From contig JAHLKI010000019.1 of NCBI GenBank assembly GCA_025602905.1, positions 1 to 64,000 on the forward strand: a stretch of DNA of 64,000 nt, given 5' to 3'. Below, in pieces: positions 9,801 through 21,769 of the stretch. The DNA is from Phlyctochytrium arcticum (taxonomy: Eukaryota; Chytridiomycota; Chytridiomycetes; Chytridiales; Chytridiaceae). The notes under the pieces were generated by a model. It was not told where the DNA came from, searched no databases, and saw only the letters and a program-made list of their open reading frames with translations. The position numbers and the translations under genes are program-made. Numbering within the stretch: position 1 is the first letter of the stretch; every line of letters begins with the position of its first letter.

Positions 9801-12800
9801 ATGAGTCCCATCATTTCCGAAATGATGAGTTGCCATTCCTGAAAGCATTCCTTTATAGCAGGATTGCCAAAGTCAACTTCGTAGAGTACAGTCTGCAAGA
9901 CGCGAAACACTCCATGCATAGGTAATGCCGTGGCGCTAAGGAACAGATTGTCTTTCGCGACGTCGATTCTGTGTTTCAGCAGTCTCATAAGTTGGCGTAT
10001 AAAGTAAGGAATAGGGCCTGCAGTTCGAGACTCATCATGGATATCGTTTGATGCATTCAAGTACCATCCCTGCTTAACCACGTATTTCGCAAACATCAGC
10101 TTGGCAACCGTGGCACCCATATCGCTTTCGTGCGAGCGGACACTGCCTGACCATTCCACGCCCTGTATAATGACCGCTTGCACCTTCTCCAATGTTTCAT
10201 ATCCAGGTAGTGAAGCCGGCATTTGCATCAACAACTCAAAAGCCAGCTCCCTGTTTGGTGCATAGGTGTCGTTTGAAATCAGGGAGATGAGGACCTGCAC
10301 GTTTTCTGCTGTTGCAAGAGTGGGGTAGTCAGGAATATCTGCCAGGTTGACCCGCGCGGTAGGATCCGTAACAAATGTTTCACTTGCGAGGATTGTTGTC
10401 ATCAGGTGAAGATTACAGTTGGACCGTTGAAAGGTGCAGCCTGGGAACAGCGATGCGACAGTGGATTTGCACAACCAATGAAGGAAGTCCTTTTTTTGGT
10501 CAAGTTTTGTCAGAAATTCTTTGCATTCAGACTCCATTGTTGAAATATTGTCCGCCGTTCGATTCTCTGCTTGGCAATTGTCGAGATACTCTTTGCGAGA
10601 TGAGTGCTCGCGCCAATTGATGTACATTGCACGACGTATCCGATCAAGTAGCTTGACGAGGTATGTTTGCACCCGCTGACGGAAATCAGGTGACTGACTG
10701 TCCATGCTCATCAGTAAGAAACGCTTCAAGGCAAGTAACTCTTCTTGTGTGAAATCCGCAGTTGCTTGTCTGGTCTCACATAGAAGCGCCAGCACATCAA
10801 TGCGGAGATTTGGGTCGACATGAGAAATCGCACTATCCACCATGTCCCGATTTTGACTCAAAAATTCCGACAGGTCAATTTGGCCTAGCCCTCGTGCGGC
10901 TTTGGCGATCGCAATCGTAGCATGCAATCGATATGCGCTGTTGACTGTACTATCTTGACCGCTCGCGTTCAACTCGTTCAGGAGCATAGGTAGACTGTGC
11001 TTGTTCTGCTTTAACAGGAAATGTGTCATGTTTTCACTACACAGCTTGCGCAAAACATGACTGTCGCTGGTAAGGGCCACGCAAACAGGGCGTAACCAAA
11101 ATGCGTTGGCTTCGGGACTTGCTTGATCTTTCTTCGGGATATCGCTCAGCGCTTCTTTAAGGAAGCGGTTCACAAAGGCACATGTCCGACTGGCAATGTT
11201 GATGTTGGTCATGACCTCGAAGCACTGGCTTAAAAAGTCGGGCCGCAAAAGCATGATTTTGGCTGGTCGAACTTTTCCAAGCATAAGAGCCAACAGATCG
11301 TATTTCACTTTGCGATGCTTATCCGCCTGCATCAGCGCATTTACCATTCGCTGTACATGCTGCCCTCTCTGCGAACTTGCCTGTTCCAAGTGAATCACTT
11401 CGAGCAAGTTGAGAAAAACATCCCTGAGCTTATACTGCACGGCGTCCAACGGATCTTCCCAACAGTTGAAAACACGTGCAAAGATGTCGTCGACCACTGA
11501 AGCACTGATGACCTGATCCAAAAGCGTGCGACCTGCAACTTCATCCCTCTCTGTTGTGTAGGCGATGGCCGCTGTAACAGTACTCAACCAGGCAGCTACT
11601 GTTTGAAAGGCCAACACCCTTGTCCCAGACTCTGATATGCTGTCACTGATATGAATTATCCTTTTGTATAGGAAAGTCATTAGAGATTCCAAAGCTTTGA
11701 ATTGAGTCTGTTCGGCTGCTCCTGGCTCACTCTCAAGTAAGATCAGAATTCCACGATAAACACAGAGCGCAGAAAATCCAAGGCTCAGGTCGTTTTGCCA
11801 TTTATTGAAATTGGCGGGTAGAACAATATCTAATGGCGTCGATGTAACCGTTTCGGTCAAGACAAATTGCACAACGTCTGCTGGCTTCATGATGAACGTG
11901 AGAATGGCGGGAAATAGGTACCCCGCCATAAACTGATTGTTTTGCAAAAAGCGGTCATCAAACGCAATATCGACAGTCCCCTGTAGTAGTTTCCTCACAG
12001 TTGCGTTCCCGGATGTTTGATCCTGAACCATTTGCTGCATTTGATCCGGATATCGTTTGAGGAGCGAAGCGGTGATTTTGAGGAGATCCGTGCACGAACT
12101 TAGGCGATTGGACATGTGTAATATAGCTGACGTGGTTTCCTCATCCTGGTCACCGTTTGTTGCCTCATCAATGATGGCTGCGAGGTAATCCACTGCCAGA
12201 GTAAGGATTGGCTCAAATTTTCGTTTAATGACAATTTTGCCAATAGGTCGATCCAGAGTAGTCAATACCACTGCTCCAAATTGGGAAATAGCAGCGTCGG
12301 CACAAAGATCTGCGCGCAGATCCTGGAGACATTGGTTATAGCCAGACTCTAATAGAGAAGGGACATAGTCGCCTAATCTGCTGCTCTCATCTGCTACAAA
12401 GACATCGTGTATACGGGAAATGAGAATGAAGATGGCACTCCGAAAAGAAGCTTCACTGGGAGCCGTGCGTGCAAAATGGGTCTCTAATGCGAGGGGTAGC
12501 AAACATTCTTGTAGCAATTCCACGCTTTGTTTATAGATGCCTCTTTGCGCGGATAACTTGGTCACGACACTGGCTATCGTACAGTAACGAGAGTTAGAAC
12601 CATGAAGTACCACATTGATTGAATGCTCACAGTCATACCTAAGGTCCGCAAATAGGCCAACTGGCTTTCTTGCGTTTGACTTTGGTTCAGAAATTCTGTT
12701 ACAAGCTTTAGCAACTTTTGGTGTTCTGGAGCCGGATATTTCGACAGTTGCTCTTGAACCAGGGCATGCCAAGCTGCTTTGGGGACACACAGTGGAGGAG

Positions 12801-12831
12801 GCTTTCCCGCTGCTCTCGGAAGCTGTGGCAT
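6899..12831 (-). CDS. TRM732: THADA / Trm732 homologue, tRNA 2'-O-methylation cofactor
   Basis: Model: exons 12831-12639, 12573-7607, 7547-7421 and 7362-6899; introns of 65, 59 and 58 bp with good branch sites (CTAAC, GACTAAC). The product is about 1,916 residues and made of helical repeats. The conserved THADA/DUF2428 core is clear near residues 1250-1340: LDLPQVHAYNVIRALIQDA, AGFSSSSFPVRNCAAMLFS and TGREFFTRFPKLHAVLLDNL. In yeast Trm732 partners Trm7 for 2'-O-methylation of tRNA position 32; animal THADA has the same core. The frame is open up to 12903 but begins there with TTG; the first in-frame ATG is 12831. That start lies 39 bp from the ATG of a possible gene on the other strand. Without the last two introns the frame would end early with an unrelated tail, so the spliced form is preferred. 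Confidence 0.88.
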
Positions 12832-12870
12832 ACTGCTTCTCTCTTTACCAGAACAATTGTGAAATTCGTT

Positions 12871-13361
12871 ATGGAAATTGCGTTGGACAACCTTGAGAAT
12901 CAATTAGTGGTTGCCACGCAACAAATAGAACGACTGTCACGACCTTTGGCCAGAAGTCGGAGTCTCCCAGGATCCTGCTGTTGTAAGTGTTGTCTTCCAT
13001 GTCATCACATCCGGATCTGAGGAGGAACCTACAATCTTCTAGTGGCGAATTGGATGGGATGCGAAGGAGACTTTGACTACATCTTGGACACGTCTTTACC
13101 CAATATTCGCGCACCAGCTTCTCAGAAGCAAGCAAGCTCTGCTCAGCCCTTCACTTCGCTCTTCATAGCGTTTGATGGCAGCAGGGTTGTTTCTACTTTA
13201 TCCCTATGCTCCTGCCGGGGTTATCCCCAATCGCAGATGTGCCAGGAGTGGTTTCTGTGGTTAAGCACATGTCAAAGTCAGATGAAGACTTTACATCCGG
13301 GGCCAAGTACCAAGGATTGCCCGATATTGACTTAAGCGCATTCAAAAATAGTCGAAAGTAG
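12871..13361 (+). CDS. Possible small gene divergent from TRM732
   Basis: ATG 12871 opens MEIALDNLENQLVVATQQIE, a short amphipathic coiled-coil-like segment. A donor GTAAGT at about 12983 and an acceptor CTTCTAG near 13042 join it in phase to LANWMGCEGDFDYILDTSLP. A last segment, PGVVSVVKHMSKSDEDFTSG to DLSAFKNSRK and stop 13359-13361, is in another frame and would need a second intron, possibly with a GC donor near 13130 and an acceptor GGCAGCAG near 13185. The acidic, ordered ending looks like protein. I do not recognise the family; size would be about 140 residues. The second intron is unproven. Confidence 0.4.
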
Positions 13362-13957
13362 ACCATCCGTCCATGGGTGTAGTATGAGAAGCGGTCTACC
13401 GGCCGCAGGTTTGGGGGTCTTCTTTTTCAAGCCCCGATCCTGAAAGCTGACCTCAGCCAACCTCGCGCGCTGATTGGCTGGAGCGGTTCCCAGATGCAGC
13501 GGGGATGCTTACGAGCCGTGGCTTGGCGGTCAAAGCGGAGAAAGGGGGGCCGGCGGGGTTGGGGTTGCAAACGACCGTAGCAGAGGGGAAGAGAAAGAAC
13601 TACGAGCGGATTTTGGTCTTGCATCTCCTCTGTGGTTTTATTCTTGACTCCCCGTTGAACAGCGTACTGGGCGACTGCTGGACGTTACCTCGGCAAGGTT
13701 GCGGAAAAGCAAGTTTTTGGTTACTCACTCGAATTGCACCATCGGCATTCTGGAGGCTTTCCGGCGCGAATACATACCAGCGTTAAAAACGAGTTTCTGT
13801 ATTGGGCTAGGAGCAGTTTGAAGCACCTTCGCCCACTTTCAGTGCATCACCACCGCTTGGTTGTCGTTCGGATACGGGACTGCTTTGTTGTCCTTTGAGG
13901 AATTCACACTTGCCTGGCATTTCTGCTCCCCCGACCATTTCATTCCCTGCTCACACA
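13362..13957. other. Intergenic, upstream of Zn2Cys6 gene
   Basis: GC-rich spacer with only shadow frames; presumably holds the promoter and 5' leader of the transcription-factor gene to the right. Confidence 0.5.
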
Positions 13958-15342
13958 ATGCACACACTACCCGACAAAATGTCGATTCATCCCTCACCAC
14001 CAATCACACCCATCAATACACCCTTCATTACCCCACTACACACCGCACCTCCGAGTCGTTCTACTTCTCCAGAGCGCAGTAACAGCCATGCAACAAATAC
14101 GAACCTGGCCCCGCCCTCCAGTGGGGTCATGCCACCTACCCCAGTCATGTCGCCGTCAAAATTGAACCAGCAGGCCCCAAGTTCAACTGACGCAGGCACA
14201 CCAAGGAGCCATTCAGATCATGCAACGGATGGACCGACTCCTGGCCAGCGAAAGCGTAATCAAGTCAAACGGGCATGCGGTAAGTGGCAATGAAGTCAAG
14301 TGTTGAATAGCACAGGCAACATCATTCTAATGATCTTTCTTTTAGTGAATTGCCAAAAAGCTTGCAAGAAATGTGACAATGGCAGACCCTGTTCACGATG
14401 TATCAAGTTTGGATTGGAGAAGACATGTGCAGATTCTGCTCGCAAGGAGCGGCAAAGAGGTAAGGGATAGCTAGCTCCGCTCCATCTCATGTCACTGTTG
14501 TCTTATTTCTTTTCGCTTTTCTTTTTACAGTGGGTGTAAAACGAGGACCATACAAGCGTATGTTTTTTCTCTCGCGAAATGGAATGATAATGATTGGCCT
14601 AACCGTTCTTGTTGCAGAAGCTGGCCGCCCTGCGAATGAAGATATGCAAGAGGAATCCTTTGCAGCCACAAGCGGACTCTCAAAATTGGATATACTCTCC
14701 AGGCTTTGCAATACAGTCTTGGTGCATGCGCGCGAAAGTGACGGCTCCGAAAAAGGCTCAGAATCACCCACAGAAGATTTAGAGGTCATGGCAGCGAAAT
14801 CACTCGAAATCATTGCAAATCGGGCACGTGGCGTAGAACCTGTTCCGGAGCAGCCACCTGTACCTACCGAGATTGATTCCACGGTTTATGAATATGACCA
14901 CCAAAGATTTGATCATCGTTGTTTGGTCCAAGATGCAGTCAAAGCGCTTGCTCCCTTTGGCAAATTCTCTATCGACGACTTTGCAGCTACATTGAATGCC
15001 GCGTCCGCACATGCAGGACAAGCCGCCGCCTACGGTTCCCTCTATCCCTTCACCAGCATGTCAGGTTTCGAAGCTCTCAGCTCCTCCGGCGCACTCAACC
15101 CCAACACACTACGCTTCCCCTCTTTCGGAGGTTTCGGTGCCGGCTACGGCTCCATGCTCTTTGAAACATCGACTGTCCCCAAAGCCCGTGAGCCCAACCC
15201 GCTGGACGATTTTGCGGCTATATCAGATACGGTTCGGAAAATGGAGGATGAGGCGAGTGCTCGGTCGAAAAAGCGTACTATGCGGCGTACTGTTAGCGGC
15301 GGTAGTATTAAGCATAGCTTATGTAGTCTTTTCCCTGTCTAA
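13958..15342 (+). CDS. Zn2Cys6 fungal transcription factor
   Basis: Four exons: 13958-14279, 14346-14459, 14531-14557 and 14618-15342, introns of 66, 71 and 60 bp; 395 residues. Exons 1-3 together encode a fungal binuclear cluster: KRACVNCQKACKKCDNG, then RPCSRCIKFGLEKTC, followed by basic KERQRVGVKRGPYKR. All six cysteines are present. The N-terminus is rich in Ser, Pro and Thr and disordered. The C-terminal part carries no fungal-specific middle homology region that I can see. The first ATG in frame is 13958 (the open frame upstream begins with TTG); ATG 13979 is an alternative. The RGPYKR extension is typical of a group of regulators found across early-diverging fungi and basidiomycetes. 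Target genes are unknown. Confidence 0.85.
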
Positions 15343-15555
15343 TCTCTCATATTCATATTGTCATTCCGGTTCTGCTCATACATTAACCGAGTACACGCAT
15401 TCCTAACATTCCATGTGTTGTTAACCAGGCTGTGATGATATGAAAAACAGTGCACAGAACTTGAAAGGAAAAAGGTGTCAAAGCCTAAATACAGGTGTCG
15501 CTACATGATGAGCTCTAGTCTACAAAAAAAAACATGAAAACTGCGAGAGATACTG

Positions 15556-17377
15556 CTATTTATCTACCGTAAACTGAACCTGCTGCGGCAAAACCGATAG
15601 TTTCTCGATGCCACCAGGAGGCACAATAGTCTCCTGAAACGGATCCAATGAACACTGCACACCGATCTCAACCCCCCCACTCCCCCCAAACACGCCTCCT
15701 ACAGCTTCACAGACGCCAACCTCGCGCATAGCCCGTCCAATCATGCTTCTCGACTCAATCGATTTCTGCCATGCGGTTGCGATTTGCGACGTCAATTCGG
15801 CCTGTTCGGCGGCGTGGTGCCGGGATTGGGCGGCGAGGGAGGATGCGTTTTGGTCTTGGAGGGTTTGAAGGCGGAGGGTATAGAGGTGGGTGAGTTCGGC
15901 TAGGAGGTGAAGAGTGCCTTCGGACAGCGGCGGTGGTACGTCTTTTTGTTGCTGTTGTTGTTGGGAATCAGAGGGGTTCGTTGCTCCTGCTACTGATAAG
16001 CGGCGAGTGGGTGGGGCGTCCATGACAGATCGTCGTCGGTCACCACCACCGGGTGCCCGCCCCGCTAAAGGCGGCAACAACGGCCCGGTTCGTTCAGACT
16101 CATATCCGTCCTCTTCCGTCTCATCCATTTCGTCGGCCTCATCCTCCGTCACACCCCCAAATTCATCATCTTCCGCCGCAGAAACCCGTGACGCTCTCCG
16201 TTGCTTCACCATCCGCTTCTTCATCTGCTGCTGCTCCAAATTCAGGCGCGCCGACCGCCTCAGTGCCCTCGAATTCACTTCTGGCCCCTTTCGCGCACTC
16301 GTAACGCGACTCACGCGTCGCGCAGTCATTTGTCGCTGCTGTTTAGGCGCTGCAGACCCGGTCGTGCCATGGGCTACCACCCGCTTCTCATGGACAATGT
16401 AGGAAAGGGTTTCCAGGCGGTGGCGGAGGGCTTCGACCATAGTTTCTTTTTCGCGGAGTGAGGTTTGGAGGTGGGTGAGTAATTCCTCAGTTCGCAATTT
16501 TTCGTCTTGTATCACACTCTAAACATACAAAAAAACTCATCCATTACCACACAGGATTTCCATCAATGATGGAAATAAGAATAATTTTGGTTACCTCATG
16601 TTCGCCCACCCCAATCCGCTTCATAACCCCGCGGATCCTCGCTACCTCGCGTCGTAATTTTCCCACTCCATCCGCCTTCCGTCTGGCCTCTCGCTTCTTA
16701 TCAAACACCGCCGCCTCAAGACTCCGACACTGTGCCTCCACTGTGCCAGCCAACCCCTGCAACCGTCGTTCCAGATCCCCCGCTGCAAACCCGGCTATCC
16801 GGGCAACAGCGTTGCGGAGACGCGAGTGGGCTGCGTGGCGAATATGCGTGATGTATTGGGTTTGGAGGTGGGTAAGATGAGTGAGTGGGTTGGACAAGTT
16901 TTGGATATGAAGGTGGTGCGAGATGGTTGCGAGTTCGGTAGCATGATGCTCAGATAAATCCGTATGCGCAATTTTAAAGGCCTGGAGCTCAAATCAGTTT
17001 ATTTTCCTTTGCATTCAAAACAAATCAAGCTATAAATTCCGGACCTCAAACAAACTCTCAATCCGCCGCTCAGCCAACCGGACGCGCCCAACGCACTCTT
17101 CCTCGGTTTGCGTCCCACGCTGACAACAAAACAACCGTCGATACTCCACCCCCGCATTCCGAATTCGTTCCACCAACTCCTCATCCCGCCCCATCTGTAT
17201 TTTTCCCCGTTTCCGGGGGGTGATGATGGTCACATCCGGCTCTGTAGGTTTTAGGATGACTTTGGGTTTCGGGGCGTCGAGGGGTTGTGACCCGGTTTGG
17301 GAGGTGGAAGCATCGAGTCGGGGAGAGAGATCGAGGATATTGGCCAACAATTGAATGACTTTTTTCTTGGGTGGCAT
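15556..17377 (-). CDS. Coiled-coil protein of unknown function
   Basis: Three exons: 17377-17045, 16981-16595 and 16518-15556, joined by introns of 63 and 76 bp in phase 0, giving 560 residues. It starts MPPKKKVIQLLANIL, has long heptad-rich helices in exon 2 (LERRLQGLAGTVEAQCRSLE) and at the start of exon 3 (EKLRTEELLTHLQTSLREKE), then a basic and acidic low-complexity linker (residues about 300-420) and a final helical segment. The layout resembles axonemal or basal-body coiled-coil proteins, which would fit a flagellated fungus, but I see no family signature. The first intron donor (GTCCGG) is unusual. Confidence 0.65.
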
Positions 17378-18729
17378 TTTTGTGGATCCTGGACATATGT
17401 CGGGAAGATTTTTTTAGTTGCGGAGCTTTTGGAACTTATCTGAGGATGGAGATTACGTGATTCTTGTGATGCTTCTTCCCTAGGTCCAAATTTTAGACTT
17501 ACTCTTATTAGCGAGAATAAGTAGTGCAATTTTAAACTTTTCGGGGACGGCCATTATACGCTTCAACCTTCTTCCCTCCTTCCCTCCATCACGGTCCCAA
17601 TACATTTATTTCTTTCCAACATCAGCGCTTTCCGGCCGGTCCACGGATGCACCTATGGTGAGTACCGATGATTTTCGAACACGAGTGCCTCCACGAAGGC
17701 AGCATCGTGAGAACAGGACAAAAGTAGGCCATCCGAACGGATGCCATGTACTCGAAAATAATCAACAAGGAAGGGAGAATTCCGACGACTCAAGGAAATT
17801 TGCCCAACAGCAGGAAGAATGTATGAATAGGCAGACACCCGGCCTGCTCCAGTCGCAAAGTGCCTAGAAATCTTCCCACCTGCCGCGTATGCGGTGCTGC
17901 ACGATATGCTTAGACTAAATAACTAGCACTTCTTATTCCTTGCAAATGTATCCTGCCTGCACAGACATCTCATCCACCACACAAGCGCCGTCAAGCAAGG
18001 ATATGGTAGGCATGCTATACCAGTATACCTGTTGCCAAATGGCCGATGCAGGATTGGCGTGCGTGGTATCAAGTCCCCCCCAAACCCCAGTACGCTGTTC
18101 TCAACTTCACGCCTTGATCTTGATCTTTGACAAAAATTAATTTTCTTACATATCGCTCTATATACTCGAGTATGAATTCGCTGCCCATCCCATATCGTTT
18201 CCGATGTTTGTGCTTGGACATGTTTCTTTGATATGCCACGAAATGTCGTGCAAAAAGATACGAGTTGTTTCATCCTTTTCATTTCCTGTGCACAGAGAGT
18301 ACGTGCCCGGACAAAAATGCGTACAGTCAGTCGTCTCCGTCGTAAGAAAGAGGAGGTTCGTTCAACAGGTATAACGTTAGCTCAGGTAACGGTGTCGAAT
18401 ACCCAATTGGACTTGGTAAGCCTGAATGTACATGACCATCAAGTCCCCCATATGCGAAAAGTCAATACACCAACTCGCCGATAGGTTCCAGAGGTCCCTC
18501 CGGTCTCCCCAGGGGTCCTCCGACGCGTCCAGCGACGCGTTCCCAACCTTGTAAGATAGACCTGAAACATGGCCGTTCGGGATGAGCCACACGCCGTTTT
18601 TTTCCTGCTTCAGCAACGGAAAGATGGCAAGGACATCATTTAAAAAGAGGGGAGGGTAGGGAAAAGTCCCCCGTCCGTCAACTCACCACCACCACCAACC
18701 AATAAAGAATATATAGACAAACCCGCAAC
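17378..18729. other. Intergenic region
   Basis: No coding model holds. Frames near 17655-17867 and 18233-18484 look like shadows without conserved pattern. The last 60 bp form the leader of the secreted-protein gene. Confidence 0.5.
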
Positions 18730-19491
18730 ATGGTCAAAATCACTCTTTTCGCTTTCGTAGCGCTCACGGCCGCCATCCAAGTTTCCGCCGGAGCAGTCCA
18801 AAAATTGCAAGGAAGAGGTGGAATTGTCGTTTTGGGGTCTACGACGGGAGTTGCTGTACCGACGGCTACAAGTGGTGGAGTAGCGACTGTCGTGCCCAAA
18901 CAACAAGAACAACAGAAACAAGGCGACGAGGACTGTGAAGAGGACAAGAAAGCGCAGGACAAGAAGGCCGAGCCTACCCAGAAACCGAACCAAAAACAGG
19001 ATGAAGACTGCGACGATGATGATGCCAAGAAGCCTACCCCCACTGGCCAACCGCAGAATCAGTCGCAGGCCACGCCCCAAGGTACCAATACGCCCAGCCA
19101 AAAACAGGATGAAGATTGTGATGATGATGAAAAGAAGCCTACCCCTACTGGCCAACCCCAGAACCAATCGCAGGCTACACCCCAACGTACCATGGCACCC
19201 AACCAAAAACAGGATGAAGATTGCGACGATGAGGATGACAAGAAGCCTACTGCCACGGACCAACCCCAAAACCAATCACAGACCACACCTCAACGTACCA
19301 ACACACCCACCAACGACGACGAAGACTGTGAGGACGACGACAATGAGGTCAAGAAACCTACTTCCACTCAACTTCCCTCATCCACATCCACATCGCGACC
19401 CGACCTCCCCATCAGCAGTGCTTTCCAAACCACCACCACACTTGTTGGCAGCGCAATGGCAGGCCTATTCGCGCTCGTTTCCCTTTTGTAG
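18730..19491 (+). CDS. Secreted acidic repeat protein with GPI-like C-terminus
   Basis: Single exon, 253 residues. Residues 1-20 (MVKITLFAFVALTAAIQVSA) are a signal peptide. Residues about 75-220 consist of three to four 35-36-residue repeats, each with DEDCDDD, KKPTPTGQPQNQSQ and TPQ segments; at DNA level the repeats begin near 18991, 19099 and 19204 (periods 108 and 105 bp). Each repeat keeps a single Cys in an acidic cluster and NQS sequons that may be N-glycosylated. The end, SSAFQTTTTLVGSAMAGLFALVSLL, is a short hydrophobic tail after a small-residue site, as in GPI-anchored wall proteins. A surface or cell-wall role is inferred; acidic Cys clusters could bind cations. A long frame in another phase (18935-19729) is a shadow. 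Confidence 0.8.
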   Translation: MVKITLFAFVALTAAIQVSAGAVQKLQGRGGIVVLGSTTGVAVPTATSGGVATVVPKQQEQQKQGDEDCEEDKKAQDKKAEPTQKPNQKQDEDCDDDDAKKPTPTGQPQNQSQATPQGTNTPSQKQDEDCDDDEKKPTPTGQPQNQSQATPQRTMAPNQKQDEDCDDEDDKKPTATDQPQNQSQTTPQRTNTPTNDDEDCEDDDNEVKKPTSTQLPSSTSTSRPDLPISSAFQTTTTLVGSAMAGLFALVSLL

Positions 19492-19810
19492 AGTTTTACC
19501 ATACAGTTTTGTGTTATATAGTTTTTTTAGACAATCTTCTGATACTTCCGTTTGTAAATACCTTGAAAATCATATATTGGGCTGGTACTCCAAAGTTGGA
19601 ATTGAAAACGTTATCAAAAACATTAAGTTTCATATCGGTTGTCTTCATCTGCGCCTATCATGTGCCTTGCGTTGGGTGAACATCTTTGACATCAAAACAC
19701 AAGACGCATTTATAGTGTTTTTGGAGTAGATAGTGTGCAGTATTATATGCTGCCATTTCCACTGAGGGGGATACATCGACAATCATGAACTCTCCAATAA
19801 GTTCCCCCGC
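19492..19810. other. Intergenic region
   Basis: AT-rich 3' flanks of two convergent genes. Nothing else is seen. Confidence 0.5.
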
Positions 19811-20408
19811 TCAGCTTCCGGATAGCTTTCCAAGTATAATTCTTCCGCCCATGCTACAGCGTCCTTTCCACTCGGGGGTCTTATATGTCTTGCCGCTCGC
19901 ATGGTAGACGTACAGTTGCGGAAAATAGTTCAGGAGCCTATGTGCGATTAATTCTTTTTTTCGAAAGATGACATTGAAAGCTTTCAGTTCGAGGTCTGTT
20001 CGATTCAGTACGTCCTACAGGAGGGTTTGATTAAAAATGTATTAACATAAATATCTAATCGAGTGGTTTCCTTCACATACATGTCCAAGGTGATTGGAAA
20101 GTTCTGCGGCCCTGGAATCGCTCTCCCGTCCCCGTAAGGATTCTTGATCCATATTCGGATAGCTGCGTTGTTCGTCGTCCGTTACATTGTCGTCATCCTC
20201 GGCGAGGAATGTCCGATCAACCCGTTCGCAGATTAGGGGATGCTGTAAAGCATCACTATTTTTTTGGGGGAGGAGTTTAGCAACCTGAGGATGTGGGGAT
20301 TCGTGAATGGGAGTGTTGCGGACATACCGTTTTCAAGCGCCATTCGTCGGCGAGACTATTGCAGAGTGGACGCGCCCAGTCTTTTCTGATTCTGATCGGG
20401 AGACTCAT
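19811..20408 (-). CDS. Small gene of an unrecognised multicopy family
   Basis: Three exons: 20408-20328, 20242-20081 and 20014-19811, introns of 85 and 66 bp, all phase 0, giving 148 residues that are too finely split to appear as one frame. Exon 2 is acidic (TFLAEDDDNVTDDEQ). Exon 3 carries the shared family core: KKELIAHRLLNYFPQLYVYH, ASGKTYKTPEWKGRC and GGRIILGKLSG. The same core recurs in the decayed copy at 24898-27057 (KKELIAHRFL, YHATGK, GGRMILRRLSG), which argues for a real protein family. The copy here ends right after the KLSG motif, whereas the other continues for about 35 residues, so this one may be shortened. I do not recognise the family. Confidence 0.6.
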
Positions 20409-20639
20409 GTTGGATGTTGCTGCGATTTGTTCCTACTCATCCAATTGACATTCGGCAACCTTCTCCAACCCAAGACTGGTTTCGATACAATCTGTCGTTA
20501 AATAATCTTTCATATAAGGTCCTGGTATGAATCAATAAAAGAATGGGATATGATATCGTTAGCTATTCGCCAGGAACATGTTTTCTCTCTTAGCCGGGGT
20601 TGATTTATTCATCCCAAGAAATATTCAGGCAACAGACTG

Positions 20640-20870
20640 CATCTGCGCCGGTCCAGAAACTGAACGGCAGATGGCCATCTGCATCCTCGCATCGCGGTTG
20701 GTGACGATCGGCCAAACACGTAAGATACTCTTGGGGGGACGTACAGGTTGTGAGAAGGTCCCGCCGGTCCAGAGATTGGAGGTGCAACACCCTCCCACAA
20801 CCAAGCATCGCAAGTGGTGACGATCGGCCAGTGTACGTAGGACGTCCCAGTGCATTCTTGATAGAGAGGC
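20640..20870. repeat. Tandem duplication, 116-bp period
   Basis: GCCGGTCCAGA recurs at 20647 and 20763, and GTGACGATCGGCCA at 20701 and 20817, both spaced by 116 bp. The two units are diverged by substitutions. Minus-strand frames run across both without a stop, but 116 is not a multiple of 3 and the frames show no recognised domain. Confidence 0.7.
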
Positions 20871-21769
20871 ACTCACCATCATGCGTTCGGTTGATGTTCA
20901 GGATAGAGTCACCCGGGGCAATCGTTCGAAAGACCAAACGCGGGTGGGCGCGTGTCTGAGAGCAGGTCTGAGAGTTTTGAGCAGAAGATGGCTTGGACTT
21001 CCATTACCCCCGTCTTTGGCAAAAAAGGGGCAAAGTCATGTACGATTGAGGCACATCTTGCTGCATCTCGATGATAACTCGCGATGGATAGACGTGAGAA
21101 AAGGGGAAGAGGGAAGGCAAGATAAAGCAAGGAGATGTCTAGCAATAAGGATGGTATCATACATCAAGACTATGAGGATTGTTTGAAGAAAAGATTGAAG
21201 GAGCCAAGCGCGAAAGACAAACTATGAAGCGGCACGTTTGCACAACACTGACGAGAGGGGCGTAAAAAGACAAGTTATACTGTATACACATGGTCAAGAA
21301 AAAGAAAGGGTGAAAAACTCAACCAAGAATATGTGGCAAAAAAAGTAAACATCAGAACCATACTTGTAAATCGTAGATCTAAAGAACGGGTGCGCAGTAT
21401 TACTGACCGGGGGAGTAGGGAAATTCTCAAGACGGGAAACCCCAAGTATGAGAAATAAAGCCATGACGGATGATAGAAGGAGAACCTTTTCATGTGAATC
21501 CTTTGATTGTAGAAAAATCATCTGTCCGAGTCAACCGGAAACGCAGTTGCGCAGCATCCAAAAGGGAATAGTCAAATACTTGATGTAAAGCTGTAGTTAT
21601 TAAATCCAATTCGGTTCTCTCTTTTTCTTGGCAAGCAGATTGCAAGGAAGCATGTAATCTCCAGTAAGTTTCAAGTTTTCCAAACAGAAAATAATAAAAT
21701 GTAGAGATATGCATAATGTACATGGGCAGCCAGCGAGCGTGTTGGAAAGGGAAGAGTCGAAGAGAGCTA
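20871..21769. other. Intergenic region
   Basis: No supported gene. Purine-rich plus strand; the right end is the 3' flank of the seven-helix protein gene. Confidence 0.5.

Noticed and set aside
13505..13786. 93-residue frame between TRM732 and the Zn2Cys6 gene
   Set aside because: No conserved feature; GC-driven open frame in promoter DNA.
18935..19729. Long Arg/Pro-rich frame over the secreted protein gene
   Set aside because: It is a frame-shifted shadow of the repeats; no signal peptide or conserved motif.
20605..20937. Possible lectin-like (B-lectin) repeats on the minus strand
   Set aside because: The WTGG-like motifs fall in different frames and the QxDGNLV signature is absent.
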